Positions 10,622 through 22,776 of a stretch of DNA of 64,000 nt are shown here, piece after piece. The notes beneath the pieces were generated by a model. That model did not search any database and had not been told where the DNA came from. It worked only from the letters and a program-made list of their open reading frames with translations. This DNA comes from Kingdonia uniflora (lineage: Eukaryota > Streptophyta > Magnoliopsida > Ranunculales > Circaeasteraceae), in assembly GCA_014058105.1 (NCBI GenBank), contig JACGCM010002435.1, forward strand, positions 1-64,000, given 5' to 3'. The position numbers and the translations under genes are program-made. Each line of letters starts with the position of its first letter. The first letter of the stretch is position 1.

Positions 10622-13600
10622 ATGACGAGTATTTGTATAGGAATAAATCATTTTCTGTAGTTGATATGGCAAGCTCCCCTCTAAGTAAGGCGTCGACCTC
10701 TGGCCGGTCAGCTGATTTTGAGATTGAAATGTTTGAAAGGGAGGAAGAAATAGGTGTTGATCAATTTTCAGATTTCCATGGAAGATTGGTATCCTATCCT
10801 CCTCGCTCTGATGTATTCAAAGAGTTTTGTAATGCCAAGGCTTTGATAGGAGGTAGATGGGGTAACTGTATAGAATATGCTGATAGGCAATTTAGGGGTT
10901 GCACTATAGCGACGGGGAATGAATATTTTTATTTTTTGACCGATTTGGCAAAGGAGAAAAATGATAGGGGTATAGACGAATCGATCTCTCTGGAGTATTT
11001 CGATGGGAATGTTCATAGTGAACATTCAAAAAGCTTTTTATGTTACCGGTCTTAGTTGGAGTACTGGCTGAGTCTTCCCCTTAGCAATCTGACGATAGGG
11101 ATTATAAACCTTATCGGGGCATGTCCTGTTCAGATGAACGGGAACATGTGGGAGGTGATAGGTGTTTGTGAATCTCTGAATTCATGGTGTGAAGGAGATG
11201 GGAGAAAGAAGAGGATATCCTCTGAGGACGTTTTGCAGTTTTATGGGGTAAAAAACTATACTGCAAGTAGTGGGGCGTATTTATGTACGGGCATAATTCA
11301 GCCTCGCCTCTTTGATCTGAACTTAGCAGGCCGACCATGGAATGACAATATGATATGGGTGAAGGGTGATCGCCTTCAGAGAGATGATGAAGAATCCATG
11401 GAACTTCTGTTTAGAACTGTAAAACAAAGTAAGAATAATAATGTATAATGTATGAGATTGATAGTTAAAATTGTATGATGCTTTGCTGATGATAATGTTT
11501 TGTACATAACAACTCCTAAATCTCAAGTGGCAAGGAAAGAGTCATTGCGGGATACAATTACTCAGGAAGTGACAGAGGTCGAGGCTCTATTAGAGGATCT
11601 TGGCAATTACAGGAAGAAGCGTATCAACAACCGAGTTAAAAAATTTCAAAAATCTTAGCCGACAAGACTAATGACGAGCACTGACGGTAGTAAGAAGAAG
11701 GAAACTGATGGGGAAAGGCGAGTCAACTCGTTCAGGCCCCCTGGAGTGGACTGCACAGGATTACCTGAGCCCACTACATTGAACAAATTAGCTCAAATGT
11801 TTTCCAAGAAGCAGATGTCGAAGCGCCCTTCGACCTCTGGAACCATAGGAAGTGGTAAGACCGTGAAAAAGAGAAGGGTCGAACTTTCTAAGTGGTCGGG
11901 GATGAAGGGCATAGAGGATCGACCTGTTGTGGAGGATAATTTGAAAGAGGTAGAAGAAAAAGCCAGATTGGTTACTCTCCACGGGGAGGAAGAGATAAGA
12001 AAAATGGTAGGTTCATATGCCCGAATATGTATTGTGATTAATTTTGTATTATGATTTGAGGTAATCAATGAGGTCAATTTGTTTATTTTTTATAGGCTGC
12101 TCGTCTGATGAAGAAAATAAGCCTCGGGGTCAAGGAGGAAAGTGCTGAGCTGAAGAGGAAGAAGGTCGAGCTCGAAAGGAACGCAGCTCGATTGAAAACT
12201 TATCTGCTCAAGGAGGGAAAATTGGTGAAGGCTCTGAAAGCTTTGCAAGTGGTGGAGATAAATAATCTACATGCAGAAGCAAGAGTAAATTTGGAGGAGG
12301 TGGTTGCTGAGCGTGCCAGACTCGGGTTCCACCTTGTGTCAAAAGGATATTTTGAGGATAAGGTGGATACCATTAGGGCAGACACCTATGTGGAGGTGGA
12401 GGGAGATGAAGAGATTGAAGATGTTGTTGTTGGCATTGTTGACGGGTTGGATGGTATGTCACCTCAGACGGTGAGCGACAACCAAGGGATGACAACGAGC
12501 GTCCAGAAGTGGAAAATGAGATGGTACAGTAGTGTGATGGCTTTGTGATTGTATGAATATTTGGAAATGTTTGTAAACTGGTTGGATTTTTTTGTTGGAT
12601 AGAATTCAGTATGCTAAGCTGTTTTTGTAAACCTTTCTATAGGAACTTAAAGACATACACCTCAGAATAAAAGATTTAGAGGCAAAGCTTGGAAAGGAGA
12701 GAGACGCCTTACCGTCCCTATTATCTTCGCAAGCGGAGTTGCAGGTTAGAACAGAGAAATAAATATTTGATTTGTATGCTTTATTAGTATAGATCTACAA
12801 AATAATAAATTGAGTATAGAGAGGGGCCAAAAACCTATTATCGGCTTAGTGGCAATGGCACTGAAATGGCACACAAAAAATATCAAAGTATTAATAACTT
12901 TTAAAAAATAAAGAATGTGTACCTTAGACTTGGGACTATATGTTATGGAGCATCCGTCTGAGATTGTACTTCGGCCATAAATTTAGAAGTAGTCTTACAC
13001 AATAGATGTCTAAAAATAGATATCTTTTTAGAAATGAGTTATATATGGTGACTGAGTGTGCTGAATCAACTTGATATAATATATTTGCAATGTGCAGGTC
13101 AAATTGGAGTCAACTCGCTTGCACAAAGAAGATGCTCGCCAATGTAACCAAAAATTTATAGAGGAGTTTGATAGGATAAGGGAAGCGAATAAAGACAGAT
13201 AAAACAACATGAAAAAGTACACTTCAAGTTTGTTGAGGCAGTGCAGACTACTGTCGACCTAGCACAGAAGATCGAGGAGAAGGATGCCAAAATTGAGAAA
13301 GGGCAAAAAGAGCTTGCTGAGTTAAAAAAACATGCAGCGAAACTCAAAAGTCAAAATGATGCGTTGATGGTAAAGAGTAGGGAGGCTGACATAGCCCGTT
13401 ACCATATACAGGCACTAGAAAGATCGGTGGAAGGTTTAAATTTGTTTATGGCCAGTTTCAAAAATGATCTAATATAGACAAATAATAATCAGGAGCAAAC
13501 TCGAGCTGATCTTGCGAATAGCAGGTGCGAGATAGAGCGATTGAAGAATAATTTGTTGATAAATATAATGAGCTGAAGAGAGCTCATGACGATCTATATG

Positions 13601-14472
13601 TGTCTGAAGTTGTAGTTGATCAACTAACTATAGCTTTACCTGCCACAGATTTTGAAATTTGGATAGTGCAGCGTAAGTGTCATGAGTTGAACGAGAGAAC
13701 GACACAATTGAAGATGGAATTGGTACTGGCCAATTCACGCGTTAGACATGCCGAGGCCGGAGAGCGCTAGAGGAAGAATAAGAATGATGCCAAGGTCTCC
13801 CTTGTGCAAGGAGATGTTTCCAATCTATCAGGCCGAATAAGAGAGCTGGAGGGGGATGTCGCTCGTATTTAAGGCCTTGTGCAAAAAGGAAACGAGAAGT
13901 TAAGGGAGTTTCAACGGAAGTTGGATGGTTCTCTTTCTAGGGAACATGGGTTAGAGTGGACTATGAGAGGTAAGGATATTTCGATGCAGCAGAAGATGAA
14001 ATGTTATAGAAGATTCTGGATGTGAAAGAACTGAAGAGGAAGATTAAAATACTTTGTGCTCAGGTGGCCGATTTAAAAACGATTAATCGAGCTGAATGAG
14101 TAAAATCTGACAAAAATCAGAGAAGAACATTGTTTTTATAGATTGGGTTGGTAGAGAAATAATTGGGCTAAAAGAGCGGTATGCGAGTTTGGAAGAACTC
14201 CTTCAGATGGCTAGAGTAAATTCCTCTGGGTCGGTTGTAACTGAGGCCTCGGACTCGGAATTGTTAAAGGCAGTTATTGCTTATTTTGTAGAGGAAGTAA
14301 AGAGGATTGAGGCAGAAAGAGATATCTTGTTCCACAGTTTGTCAGACAGGGATTTATTTGCAGAGCTGATGTAGATCGAGGAAATTGTATGCAGTCCATG
14401 GAAATGGATCTAGGCCCTCAACCAGCTAAATTAATAGAGCATGGCAGGAGTATTGTGACCGCTCGAGCTTGA
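10622..14472 (+). pseudogene. Antisense unit b of element D: PF04195-like protein with long coiled coil, multi-exon
   Basis: The start ATG follows GTTTGTAGG, matching the CTTCTGTAG splice acceptor before the b start in J and E. The N-terminal 110 residues are Ser-rich and acidic. A globular part at 11070-11420 has the pattern ACPVQMNGN, DVLQFYGVKNY and QPRLFDLN, matching H at 59808-60180. The pattern recalls the plant 'putative gypsy type transposon' family (PF04195). A single TAG at 11053 interrupts it. A basic linker with KKRRVELSKW (about 11870) and then heptad-rich coiled coil (12108-12545, 13241-13477, 14189-14374) follow. Introns are visible at 12007-12095 and probably 12546-12641 and 12746-13098. 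Frameshifts lie near 13200 and 14365; the end at TGA 14470-14472 is set by alignment with A. Function unknown. Confidence 0.65.
12007..12095 (+). other. Spliceosomal intron in antisense unit b of element D
   Basis: GTAGGTT at the left edge and TTTTTTATAG at the right edge bound 89 bp. Removing it joins frame ...EEIRKM to AARLMKKI without a shift. The interior is T-rich and contains stops. Confidence 0.7.
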
Positions 14473-14599
14473 GAATTTATGGCAGACCGACCTTCTATTT
14501 CTGGGGAAGGCGTAGCTGACATCCCAAAAGCAAAAAGTGATGCATTGTAGAGGTTGTATTTATGACCTAAAATAAAAAGAAGTTGTTGCAAAAAAGTTG

Positions 14600-15080
14600 A
14601 AAGATAAATGCTAGTATTACCTTTGCTTTATCTTATGTCTGTTAGAGTCTTTGATGTAGAACAAGTGTTACCTTTGTTTTAATCACAAAGATTTAGTAGA
14701 GTCAGCCCAACCAAGTGTTATCCCTGATCGAAATGGTATGATATCGTAGCCATATTGAGGTAGATGAAAGCATATTTTACCCTTGCTTTAACTTATGACT
14801 GGTAGAGTCTTTGATGTAAAACAAATATTACCTTAGTTTTAATCACAAAGATTTAGTCGAGTCAACCCAACCAAGTGTTATCCTTGATCAAACTGGCATG
14901 ATGTCATAACCATATTTAGGGAGATGAAAGCTAGTTTTACCTTTGCTTTATCTTATTTTTGGTAGAGTCTTTGATGTAAAATAGGTATTACCTTAGTTTT
15001 AATCGCAGAGATTAAGTAGAGTCAGCCTAACCAAGTGTTATCCTTGGCCAAACTAGTATGATCTATGCTTTAATCTATGT
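14600..15080. repeat. Tandem repeats after pol of element D
   Basis: Three units with a 160-bp period, marked by the phrase (C)TAG(T)TTTACC at 14611, 14771 and 14931, plus a partial fourth. Units share AACCAAGTGTTATCC. They are homologous to 240-760. The array lies between the 3' ends of pol (minus) and antisense b (plus). Confidence 0.88.
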
Positions 15081-15189
15081 GATGTCAATAAAATAGAGAT
15101 GTATGGGAGAAAAACTTGTAAGTTTTATTGATTAGAAAAGGATGTAAATTGGATGAAGGTAAAAATTTCACTTTTGGAATGGAAAAAGC

Positions 15190-18100
15190 AAAAAAGTGAA
15201 ATGGAGTAGCGAAGGACTTAACGATAGAACTGTTTTAGTCGCATATTACTCCAAGGACTTGAAATGTGGATTCCCTATTCTGTCATGAGATAATAAGATC
15301 CCAGGCCTGAGAGACCTGTGATAAGGAATGGACCCTCCCAATTGTCTGCTACTTTCCCAGCATGAGATTTTTTGCGGTGTTGAGGTATTTCTCTGAGGAC
15401 GATATCATCGATTTGGAAGGTATGGCTTCTGACTCGTTTGTTGTACGAACTGGCCATCATATGGTGATATCGACCTAGGTTAGCGATGGCGCGTTTCCTA
15501 GTTTTATCGATCCAATTGAGGTTACAAGCCAATTCAACCTCATTTTCCACGTCACTTAGCTCGTGATCTTTGACTGGATGATGGTATTCAGACGGAATGA
15601 CAGCCTCAGTGCTATAGGCATGGAAGAATGGAGTATAGCCTGTCGATTGTTGTGGAGTGGTACAATTGGCCCATAAGATACGAGGAAGTTCCCAAACACA
15701 ATTTCCTTTTTTCTAAGAGTATAACCTTTTCATTAGTACATCCACGATGGTGTTTGTTGGTGATTTCGGCTTGGCCATTGACTTGAGGATAGTAGGGATT
15801 GGATGGTGAGTGGATGATGTTGTGTTGATTGGGGAAAGCTACGACTTTTTCTCCAACAATTGGGGCCAATTATAAATACGAATTAGGTGGGGGCACCCAA
15901 ATTGAGTGATAATGTGTTCTCAGATAAAAGAAATGACTTTTTCTTCTCTGGTTTGACAGAGTAGAAATGCATATACCCATTTCATAAAATAATTGGAAGC
16001 TACGAGTTGGTGGCGGCGGTTACCTGGAGAAATATGAAATTTGCCGACAAGATCTTGTGGCCGTCGTTTGAATGGGCAAAGCACCTTGTTTGCATGGAGT
16101 TCGAGCGCAGGGGCGTGGATCATTTGTCAAAGTCCCTGACGCGCGTCACATTTGTGTGAGTACTCTTCTGCTTGTTTATGCATGCCAGGTCAGAATACTC
16201 CTTATGTAATGGCTCTATTTGCCAGTAATCGACCTACGGCATGGGAGCCACAAGTCCCTTCATGTAGATCGTAGAGCATCTCGTCTGCTTTATGTTTAGC
16301 GAGGCATTTGAGGTAAGGCCCCATGATTTAACGGCGGTATAAAGTACCGTTTTGATTAGTGTCGCGCTTTGAGTTGTCGGTGCTCTTTCAAATCTGTTGG
16401 CTGTTGACCTTCGCATTTGTTATCGATGGCGAGATAAACTAAGAAAGGCTTTCGCCAATCGCTGTCTCCCCTATTATCACCCCCAGTGTTGATCGTGCAA
16501 ACAAAATGCAATCAATGCTGAGGATTGAAATCACTTTGATCAGGAGATATCGTGCTTTTGTGCCTAAGACCCCGGCTAGATATGCCAAAGAATCGGCATG
16601 TCTATTTTTACCTCGAGGAAGATAATTAAGAGTTGCTTGCGTGAACTTGCTCATCCTATCTACGACGAGGGCTGCGTATTCTATCATCTTGGCATTCTTC
16701 TTGTATTGCTTAGAGTAATGGGGGAAGAAGAATAGTAAATCTATGTAAACTGAGAGTTCTGGGACGCCGAGCTCAAGATCGCGATCGAGTCCATGAATGA
16801 GAGCTTCGTACTCGGTGACATTATTTGAGGCCTTAAAATCCAAGCGGATTGATTTCTCAATTCTATTGTAGGAAGGGGTATTCAATACGATTCCAATTCC
16901 TGAGCCTGCGGGTCCTGCTGATCTATCTGTACGAAGTCTCCACCCTTTCCATATAATCCATTCAACTCGTTCATCGAATGCTTTGGGGGGTAGATCTTCC
17001 GTAACTTCCTCTATAAGGTCAGGATCGTGCTCCTCCCACATGAGATCCTCCACTGGAAAATTTGCGAGAAAATCGACAATGGTCTGATCCTTTTCGAAAT
17101 AACATTATTCAAACTTGATATCATGTTCTCCCAAACTGACTGACCACTGTTGCACTCATCTTGATTTTTATTTTTTGAACAGAACCTCTTGAAGTGGGTA
17201 GTTCGTCATGACTTTGACAGAATGAGATTGAAAGTAGTGCTTGAGTTTCTGTGAAGTATAAACAAGAGTGAGAAGATGTTTTATGATTTTAGAATACCTC
17301 ATTTTCGCTAGAGTGAGGGTTTTGCTGATAAAGTAGACTGGTTTTTGATTTGCACTTCAAGTCAAATGAAAACTATGCTGAGTGAAGTATCTATAACTGC
17401 TTGGTAGATAATTCATTCCTCATTGTCCATTGGGGTGTTCATGATGGGAGATATCCCCAAATTGGTTTTGAGATCCTGAAAAGCTATTTCCTATTCTGAT
17501 GTCCATTAAACCTCTATATTTGGTTGATATTTTCCTTGTTTGGTACAACCGCGGACTAATAAGAATAGCCAACGACCGCGGTTTGAAGATTTCAAAATAA
17601 AACGGTTAATAGCGACAATCTTACAGGAAAGCTTATGAATGTCTTTAATTTTTTTTGGAGATGGCATGTTGAGGAGAGCCCAAATCTGATTTGGATCAGC
17701 CTCAATCCCCTTCTTGCTGATGAGGTGGCCTAGACATTAACCTGAATGTACTCTGAATTGATACATATCAGGATTAAGACTCATTCTACACTATCAAAGA
17801 ATGTTGAATATTGTGTTAAGATCTGAGATGTGGTTGATGGACTGCATGTTTTTTTACAAGAGATTGTCAATATAGACTTCCACGACTTTCCTAAGATGTA
17901 CTTTGAGTATTGTAGTCATCAACCATTGATAAGTTGTACTTGTATTTTTGAGTCCGAAGGGCATGACTTTGTAACAGTAAAGTCCCATTTCAGTGATGAA
18001 AGTGGTCTTTTCTTGATCTTCATCCAAGAGTAAAACATAATTGTATCCAGAAGCAGCATCCATCATAGATAAGAGTTCGTGACTTGCTATGGAATCAATG

Positions 18101-19215
18101 ATTTGATGAATATTGGGAAGAGGGAAACTATCCTTGGGATTATGTTTGTTTAAATTGGCAAAATATGCACAAACTTGGACTTTTCTATTCTTCTTTGGGA
18201 CAGCGACGATGTCAGATATCCAATCTGGATATTTGGCTTCTCGAATGAATCCCACTTTGATCAATTTCTTGATCTCCAAGTTAACTTCATCTCGAACCCG
18301 TGGTGATAGCCGTCGCTATTTTTGTTTGACCTTAGTAGCGTTGATATTGATAGCCAATTGTTGACATGCCTTAGCCAGATCGACCCCAGGCATTTCTTTG
18401 AAAGACCACACAAAAACGTCTCGATTTAGTCATAAGAACTAAATAAGAGCATTTTTTACGTGTTAAACCAGCTTAGTACCGATGAAAGTACCTCTACTAG
18501 GTCCATCAATGTTGATATATTAGGTGGGTTCTTACATGGAAGGCTGATAAACGGGGTGATCAGCTTTCTGTAATTCCTATGTAGCATATCTGTCAAAAGT
18601 ATCAAGGATCAAAAAGATGGCATTTTTGCAAGCTCGAGAAAGCATTTGACTACCTCTGATCTTATAGATACCATCGTTGTGTTTGAAGTAGAGTGCTTGA
18701 TGATAGGTGGAAGCGATTGTTTTCATGTTATGAATCCAGCAACGGCCCATAATCTCGTGATAACGTAATTTGGCGTTGATCACATAGAAGATGACGTAGA
18801 TTATAGCTAGACATACGGTAATAGGTTAGATGATGTTCCTCACTCGCTCTTCATTAGAACTATTGAATCTATTGATATTGGTGTCTCTTTGAATAACTTG
18901 ATCAGCCAAACCCATTTGGTCGATAGTGCACTGAAAGAGAATCTCAATACCGCTACCAGTATCGATCGTCATTGTGTGCATGACAAATTTCATCATCTTG
19001 AGCATTATGACTAATGCTTCATGATGTGGAAACTTGACATGGCTAGTATCGTAATCTTCGAATGATATCCTGAGCTGACAATGACTTAGCTCAGCCTGAA
19101 GTTCGGCATCATTGTCTTGCGGTGTGAGATCGCAGCATTCTGATAGTCTCCTAAGTTTGAATCTGTTGGAGTTGGTGATCTAATTTATCTCAATCATGTT
19201 GTTGTGGCGCATATG
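15190..19215 (-). pseudogene. pol: pol of element D (protease, RT, RNase H, archaeal RNase H, integrase)
   Basis: Minus strand. Protease is at about 18490-19000, active site IDTGS intact, followed by NMKTIASTYHQALYF. Reverse transcriptase at 17640-18400 has a 141-codon open stretch (17854-18279) with PDWISDIVAVPKKN, KDSFPLP and SMMDAASGYN, but the catalytic motif is YIDN, not YIDD. RNase H is at about 17100-17600. The archaeal-type RNase H lies in the 204-codon open stretch 16439-17053, with GIGIVL, NNVTEYEALIHGL and PRGKNRHADS. Integrase is at 15250-16435. Its second catalytic aspartate is lost (IYNWPQ where relatives have DN.PQF). The C-terminus ends NWEGPF...YYLMTE. Stops and frameshifts separate these parts. 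Confidence 0.9.
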
Positions 19216-19220
19216 GTAGA

Positions 19221-20464
19221 TGATGAACGTGTAATTATGACATTTTTTATATAACCGAACATGTATTTTAGCCGCCGATTATAATTAATTTAAGATACTT
19301 ATGTGCATTTGTTTGATTGTAGCTATTGGAGATGGATAATTGGAACCAAGCTCATAAAGACAAGTAAAAGTGTCTCCAGCAGTTCATAGGACAAAAAGTC
19401 AAATACACAATATATTTGGTCTCAAGATTGAATAAATATATACACAAATATTCTTGGATAATATGATCAAAGAATATATTGCATGCAAAATCCATGAAGA
19501 TATTTTATATTCAAGATATATGCAAGAGTTCCCATGAAGAAAGATCTTTGCAACACTTAAGGAAATTATATGCAAGAATCTTAGGATATTGGTTGTTAAA
19601 TTTGAAGATATAATTGTGAAAATATTCTTTTCAATTTAATGTATAGTTTCTAAATTTGGATTCTTTCTCCTATAAAAGGAACCCTCCCCCCATTTTAATG
19701 GAGCATCTGATATTGGAGCAAGTTTTGAAGAAATAAAGTCTTAGATTTATTTGATTATCTTTTCTTTCTTTTATTTTCTTTTGTAAATAATTAGTTGTTA
19801 ATGCGATGAAGTTCGAGATGAGCTGCTAATCTTCTAACTAAGGCTAGGATGAGGCCTCTTCTTGGATGAGCAATAGTTGATATTAATTAGGTTACAATTT
19901 GTTTTCTCTTAGTACTTTATGATTGATAAGCTAGTGCATCATATTGAAGGCTTGACCATAGCTTCGGTTTGGTGTACGATAACTTCGGATACAAACAAGT
20001 GTTACTACTGTAGACATGATTTGGTGATCTAGAAAGAGGAAACACAGGAGAATTCACTCAAGCCTAGTCATTGTTGAGTTTTTAATTCTCTAAGATACTC
20101 TTCACCATCACTTAAAAGCATAACCATCAAATGCTTGACCAAATATTTAGTGGTTTATTTTACAATATCTTATGTGTGTTAATACGAACATATGGTGGGT
20201 GAAGATATTAGAATCAAGTTGTATATCAATTAGTGCTTTGAATGGTAGAGACCAAGTTCGAACCTTAGCTCTCTCTCTCATTAAGTTTTAAATTTAGTTT
20301 TTATTTCTTTATTTTAGATTTATCTCTAATAAAATCTAATTGGGCCTAGAAAGTATTTATTTTCCCAAACCATCCAGTGGATTCGATCTCACTCATCCGT
20401 GGTACAATCAGACAATCATACTTTGAGCGAGTATTTTTCTAGAGGCCCTAAAAACCTATTATCA
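19221..20464 (+). repeat. 5' LTR of element K
   Basis: 1244 bp, beginning TGATGAAC and ending TTATCA. It contains a TATA box at 19671-19678, AATAAA near 19733 and a CT-repeat near 20270. The part from about 19533 aligns with 21780-22771. Confidence 0.88.
19671..19678 (+). promoter_or_regulatory. TATA box in K 5' LTR
   Basis: TATAAAAG in the phrase CTCCTATAAAAGGAACCCTC. The same phrase is preserved in the second LTR at 21914-21921. Confidence 0.7.
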
Positions 20465-20466
20465 AA

Positions 20467-20484
20467 TGGCGCCGCTGCCGGGAA
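20467..20484 (+). other. Primer binding site of element K, tRNA-Asp type
   Basis: TGGCGCCGCTGCCGGGAA starts 2 bp after the 5' LTR. It matches the known plant tRNA-Asp primer complement TGGCGCCGTTGCCGGGGA at 16 of 18 positions. This is unlike the site of the surrounding Tat elements. Confidence 0.85.
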
Positions 20485-21779
20485 GGCAATGGTGAAAATA
20501 ATTCTTTTTAATACCAATTATTTTTTCTTTAAATTGTTTTCTTCTATTTAGCTTGTGGGTGTGCTATCAACGATAGTTGTTAGTTTTCCAATTAGTTTAA
20601 TGATTAGATCTACGAGATTTCTTTCCGAATAAATTAGTTTTTACAATTTCTGATAGGCGGTTTTGGAGATATGAATTTTGGAAGGAACATACTTAGTTTT
20701 CAATGTGAAGTCTATTCCTGAATGTTTCATAGTTTTTGATTATCTATATTTCACATTTTGAAAATATGTTTGCTACAAAAGTTTCAGATAATTTAAAACC
20801 CTTTCCTAATTACTATAGATCATGTTTTTCTATTAAGTCATTTGAGAGTTACATCCTTTTGAAACAACAGTAAAAGCAGTCTCAGTAAAGAACGCCGTTG
20901 TTCATTAATTATTTTCTTTGAGGAGAAGGGAGGCTAAATTCTAGAAAAATTCATTCTTGAATATTATTCCTTTCTGAATTATCTTTCCAAATTGATATTA
21001 TTTAATATTATCTCTCAATCGAGTTGAAAGATATACGCATTTGAAAATCAGGACACCATAGGCTATAATAAATTTGGAAATTTGATTAATATTGTTGTCG
21101 CAAGTTCACTAATTTTTTTTCTTGATTTACAGGCTGTCACAAATTTGGTACTCGAATATCGTGAGGAATTTACAAAGTATATTGGCAAGCTTCAATCTAA
21201 TCCTTCTTGTGCCCCTAAGTGAAGGGGCAATTTTTTTTTTCGCCCCATAAGTGAATGGGCGGCCACAGCATAACCTGGAAACACTTTCCGCAGGTTGGTA
21301 CCTCTATAAACTTGACATCTAGAAGGTGTTCATATCCGTTCTGCCCCGGCATTAGGAACATAAAGTCATGTGGACTGTGCAAATACACGTTGCTCTAATA
21401 TTAATTTTGCTGTGTTTAAATTTACCTATTGCTGTGTTTTAATTTTTTTTTCATTCCAACATTAGTAAAGGTAAAAACTGTTAGAGACTTGCAGGATTTC
21501 AATACCCAAAAAGGTCTCTAACAAGTGGGACCACCTATTAGGGATTCGAAGAAATTCGTATCACACGAAAATTGAACGTCCCGAACTTGAAAATAACTGA
21601 TAATAAATCAGAGTAGGAAGATTCCTCTAGGATTTCATCACCCAACTGATAGGTGTACCGGACCGGGGTATAAACACAAGTTCGTAAGATACGTCCCCAG
21701 CCTAGCGCTGTGAAATACTGGTTGTAGGTTTGCGACATCACCGTTCTGAGTAGCACAGTGACTAAACATCTACTCTAAG
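20485..21779 (+). other. Internal region of element K, non-coding
   Basis: AT-rich to about 21180. Two adjacent small palindromes follow (21211-21228 and 21241-21261, both of the form GCCCC...AAGTGAA...GGGC) around a T-run. A 9-bp inverted repeat GTTAGAGAC/GTCTCTAAC lies at 21480-21522. A 72-codon minus-strand frame at 21538-21756 resembles nothing I know. No gag or pol motif is present. The 3' part lacks a polypurine tract before the truncated LTR. Confidence 0.6.
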
Positions 21780-22771
21780 ATGAAAGATCTTTTCATCACT
21801 TAAGGGAATTATATGCAAGAATCTTAAGATATTGGTTGTGAAATTAGAAGATATTATTGGGAAAATATTCTTTACAATTTAATGTATAGTTTCTAAATTT
21901 GGGTTCCTTCTCCTATAAAAGGAACCCTCCCCCCATTGTAATGGAGCACCTAATATTAGAGCAAGTTTAGAAGAAATAAAGTCTTAGTTTTATTTAATTA
22001 TCTTCTCTCTCATTTATTTTCTTTTGTAAATAATTAGCTGTTAATACAATAAAGTCCGAGATGAGCGGCTAATCTTCTAGCTAAGGCTTGGATGAGGCCT
22101 CTTCATGGATGAGCACTAGTTGATATTAATTAGGTTCTAATTAGTTTTCTCTTAGTACTTTATGATTGATAAGTTAGTGCATCATATCAAAGGCTTTACC
22201 ATAGCTTCGGATTGGTGTACGATAACTTCGGATACAAACAAGTGTTACTAACCATAGACATGATTTGGAGATCTAGAAAGAGGAAACACTGAAAAATTCA
22301 CTCAAGCCTGGTGATGGTTAAGTTGATAATTCTCTAAGACACTCTTCACCATCACTTAAAAGCATAACCACTAAATGCTTGACCACTAAATGCTCTAAGA
22401 GACTCTTCACCATCACTTAAAATCAAAACCACTAAAGGCTTGACCATAAATTTAGTAGTTTATTTTGAAACATCGTATGTGTCTTTATGCGAACATATGG
22501 TGGGTGAAGATATTAGAATCTTGTTGTATATCGATTAGTACTTTGAATGGTATATGCCAAGTTCAAACCTTAACTCTCTCTCTCTCATTAAGTTTTAAAT
22601 TTAGTTTTTATTTCTTTCTTTTAGATTTATCTCTTATAAAACCTAATTCGGCCTAGAAAGTATATATTTTACCAAACCTCCCTGTGGATTTGATCCCACT
22701 CATCCGTGCTGCAATCCGACATCCGTACTTTGAGCGGGTATTTTGTTAGAGGTCCTAAAAATCTCTTATCC
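21780..22771 (+). repeat. 3' LTR of element K, 5'-truncated, with a 61-bp duplication
   Basis: Aligns with 19533-20464 of the 5' LTR and lacks about the first 310 bp. A segment with CTCTAAGA.ACTCTTCACC is doubled with period 61 (22332 and 22393). The terminal CA has become CC at 22770-22771. Confidence 0.82.
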
Positions 22772-22776
22772 GTAGA

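Larger units (their letters stand above)
19221..22771 (+). mobile_element. Element K: non-autonomous LTR element nested in D
   Basis: Flanked by GTAGA at 19216-19220 and 22772-22776. Removing K restores alignment of D with A (4797-4830). The LTRs are 19221-20464 and a 5'-truncated copy 21780-22771. A tRNA-Asp-type primer site follows the first LTR. The 1.3-kb interior encodes no retrotransposon protein that I recognise. The LTR end phrase CCTGTGGATTTGATC and this primer type recall Athila-group elements, which is inference. The element is like a LARD or an internally deleted copy. Confidence 0.88.

Noticed and set aside
21538..21756. 72-codon minus-strand frame in K as a captured host gene
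   Set aside because: No recognisable domain, no splice or promoter context, and length is within chance.
22465..22656. Plus-strand frame MKHRMCLYANIWW in the K LTR
   Set aside because: It lies within LTR sequence present in both LTRs; the frame is not kept in the 5' LTR copy.
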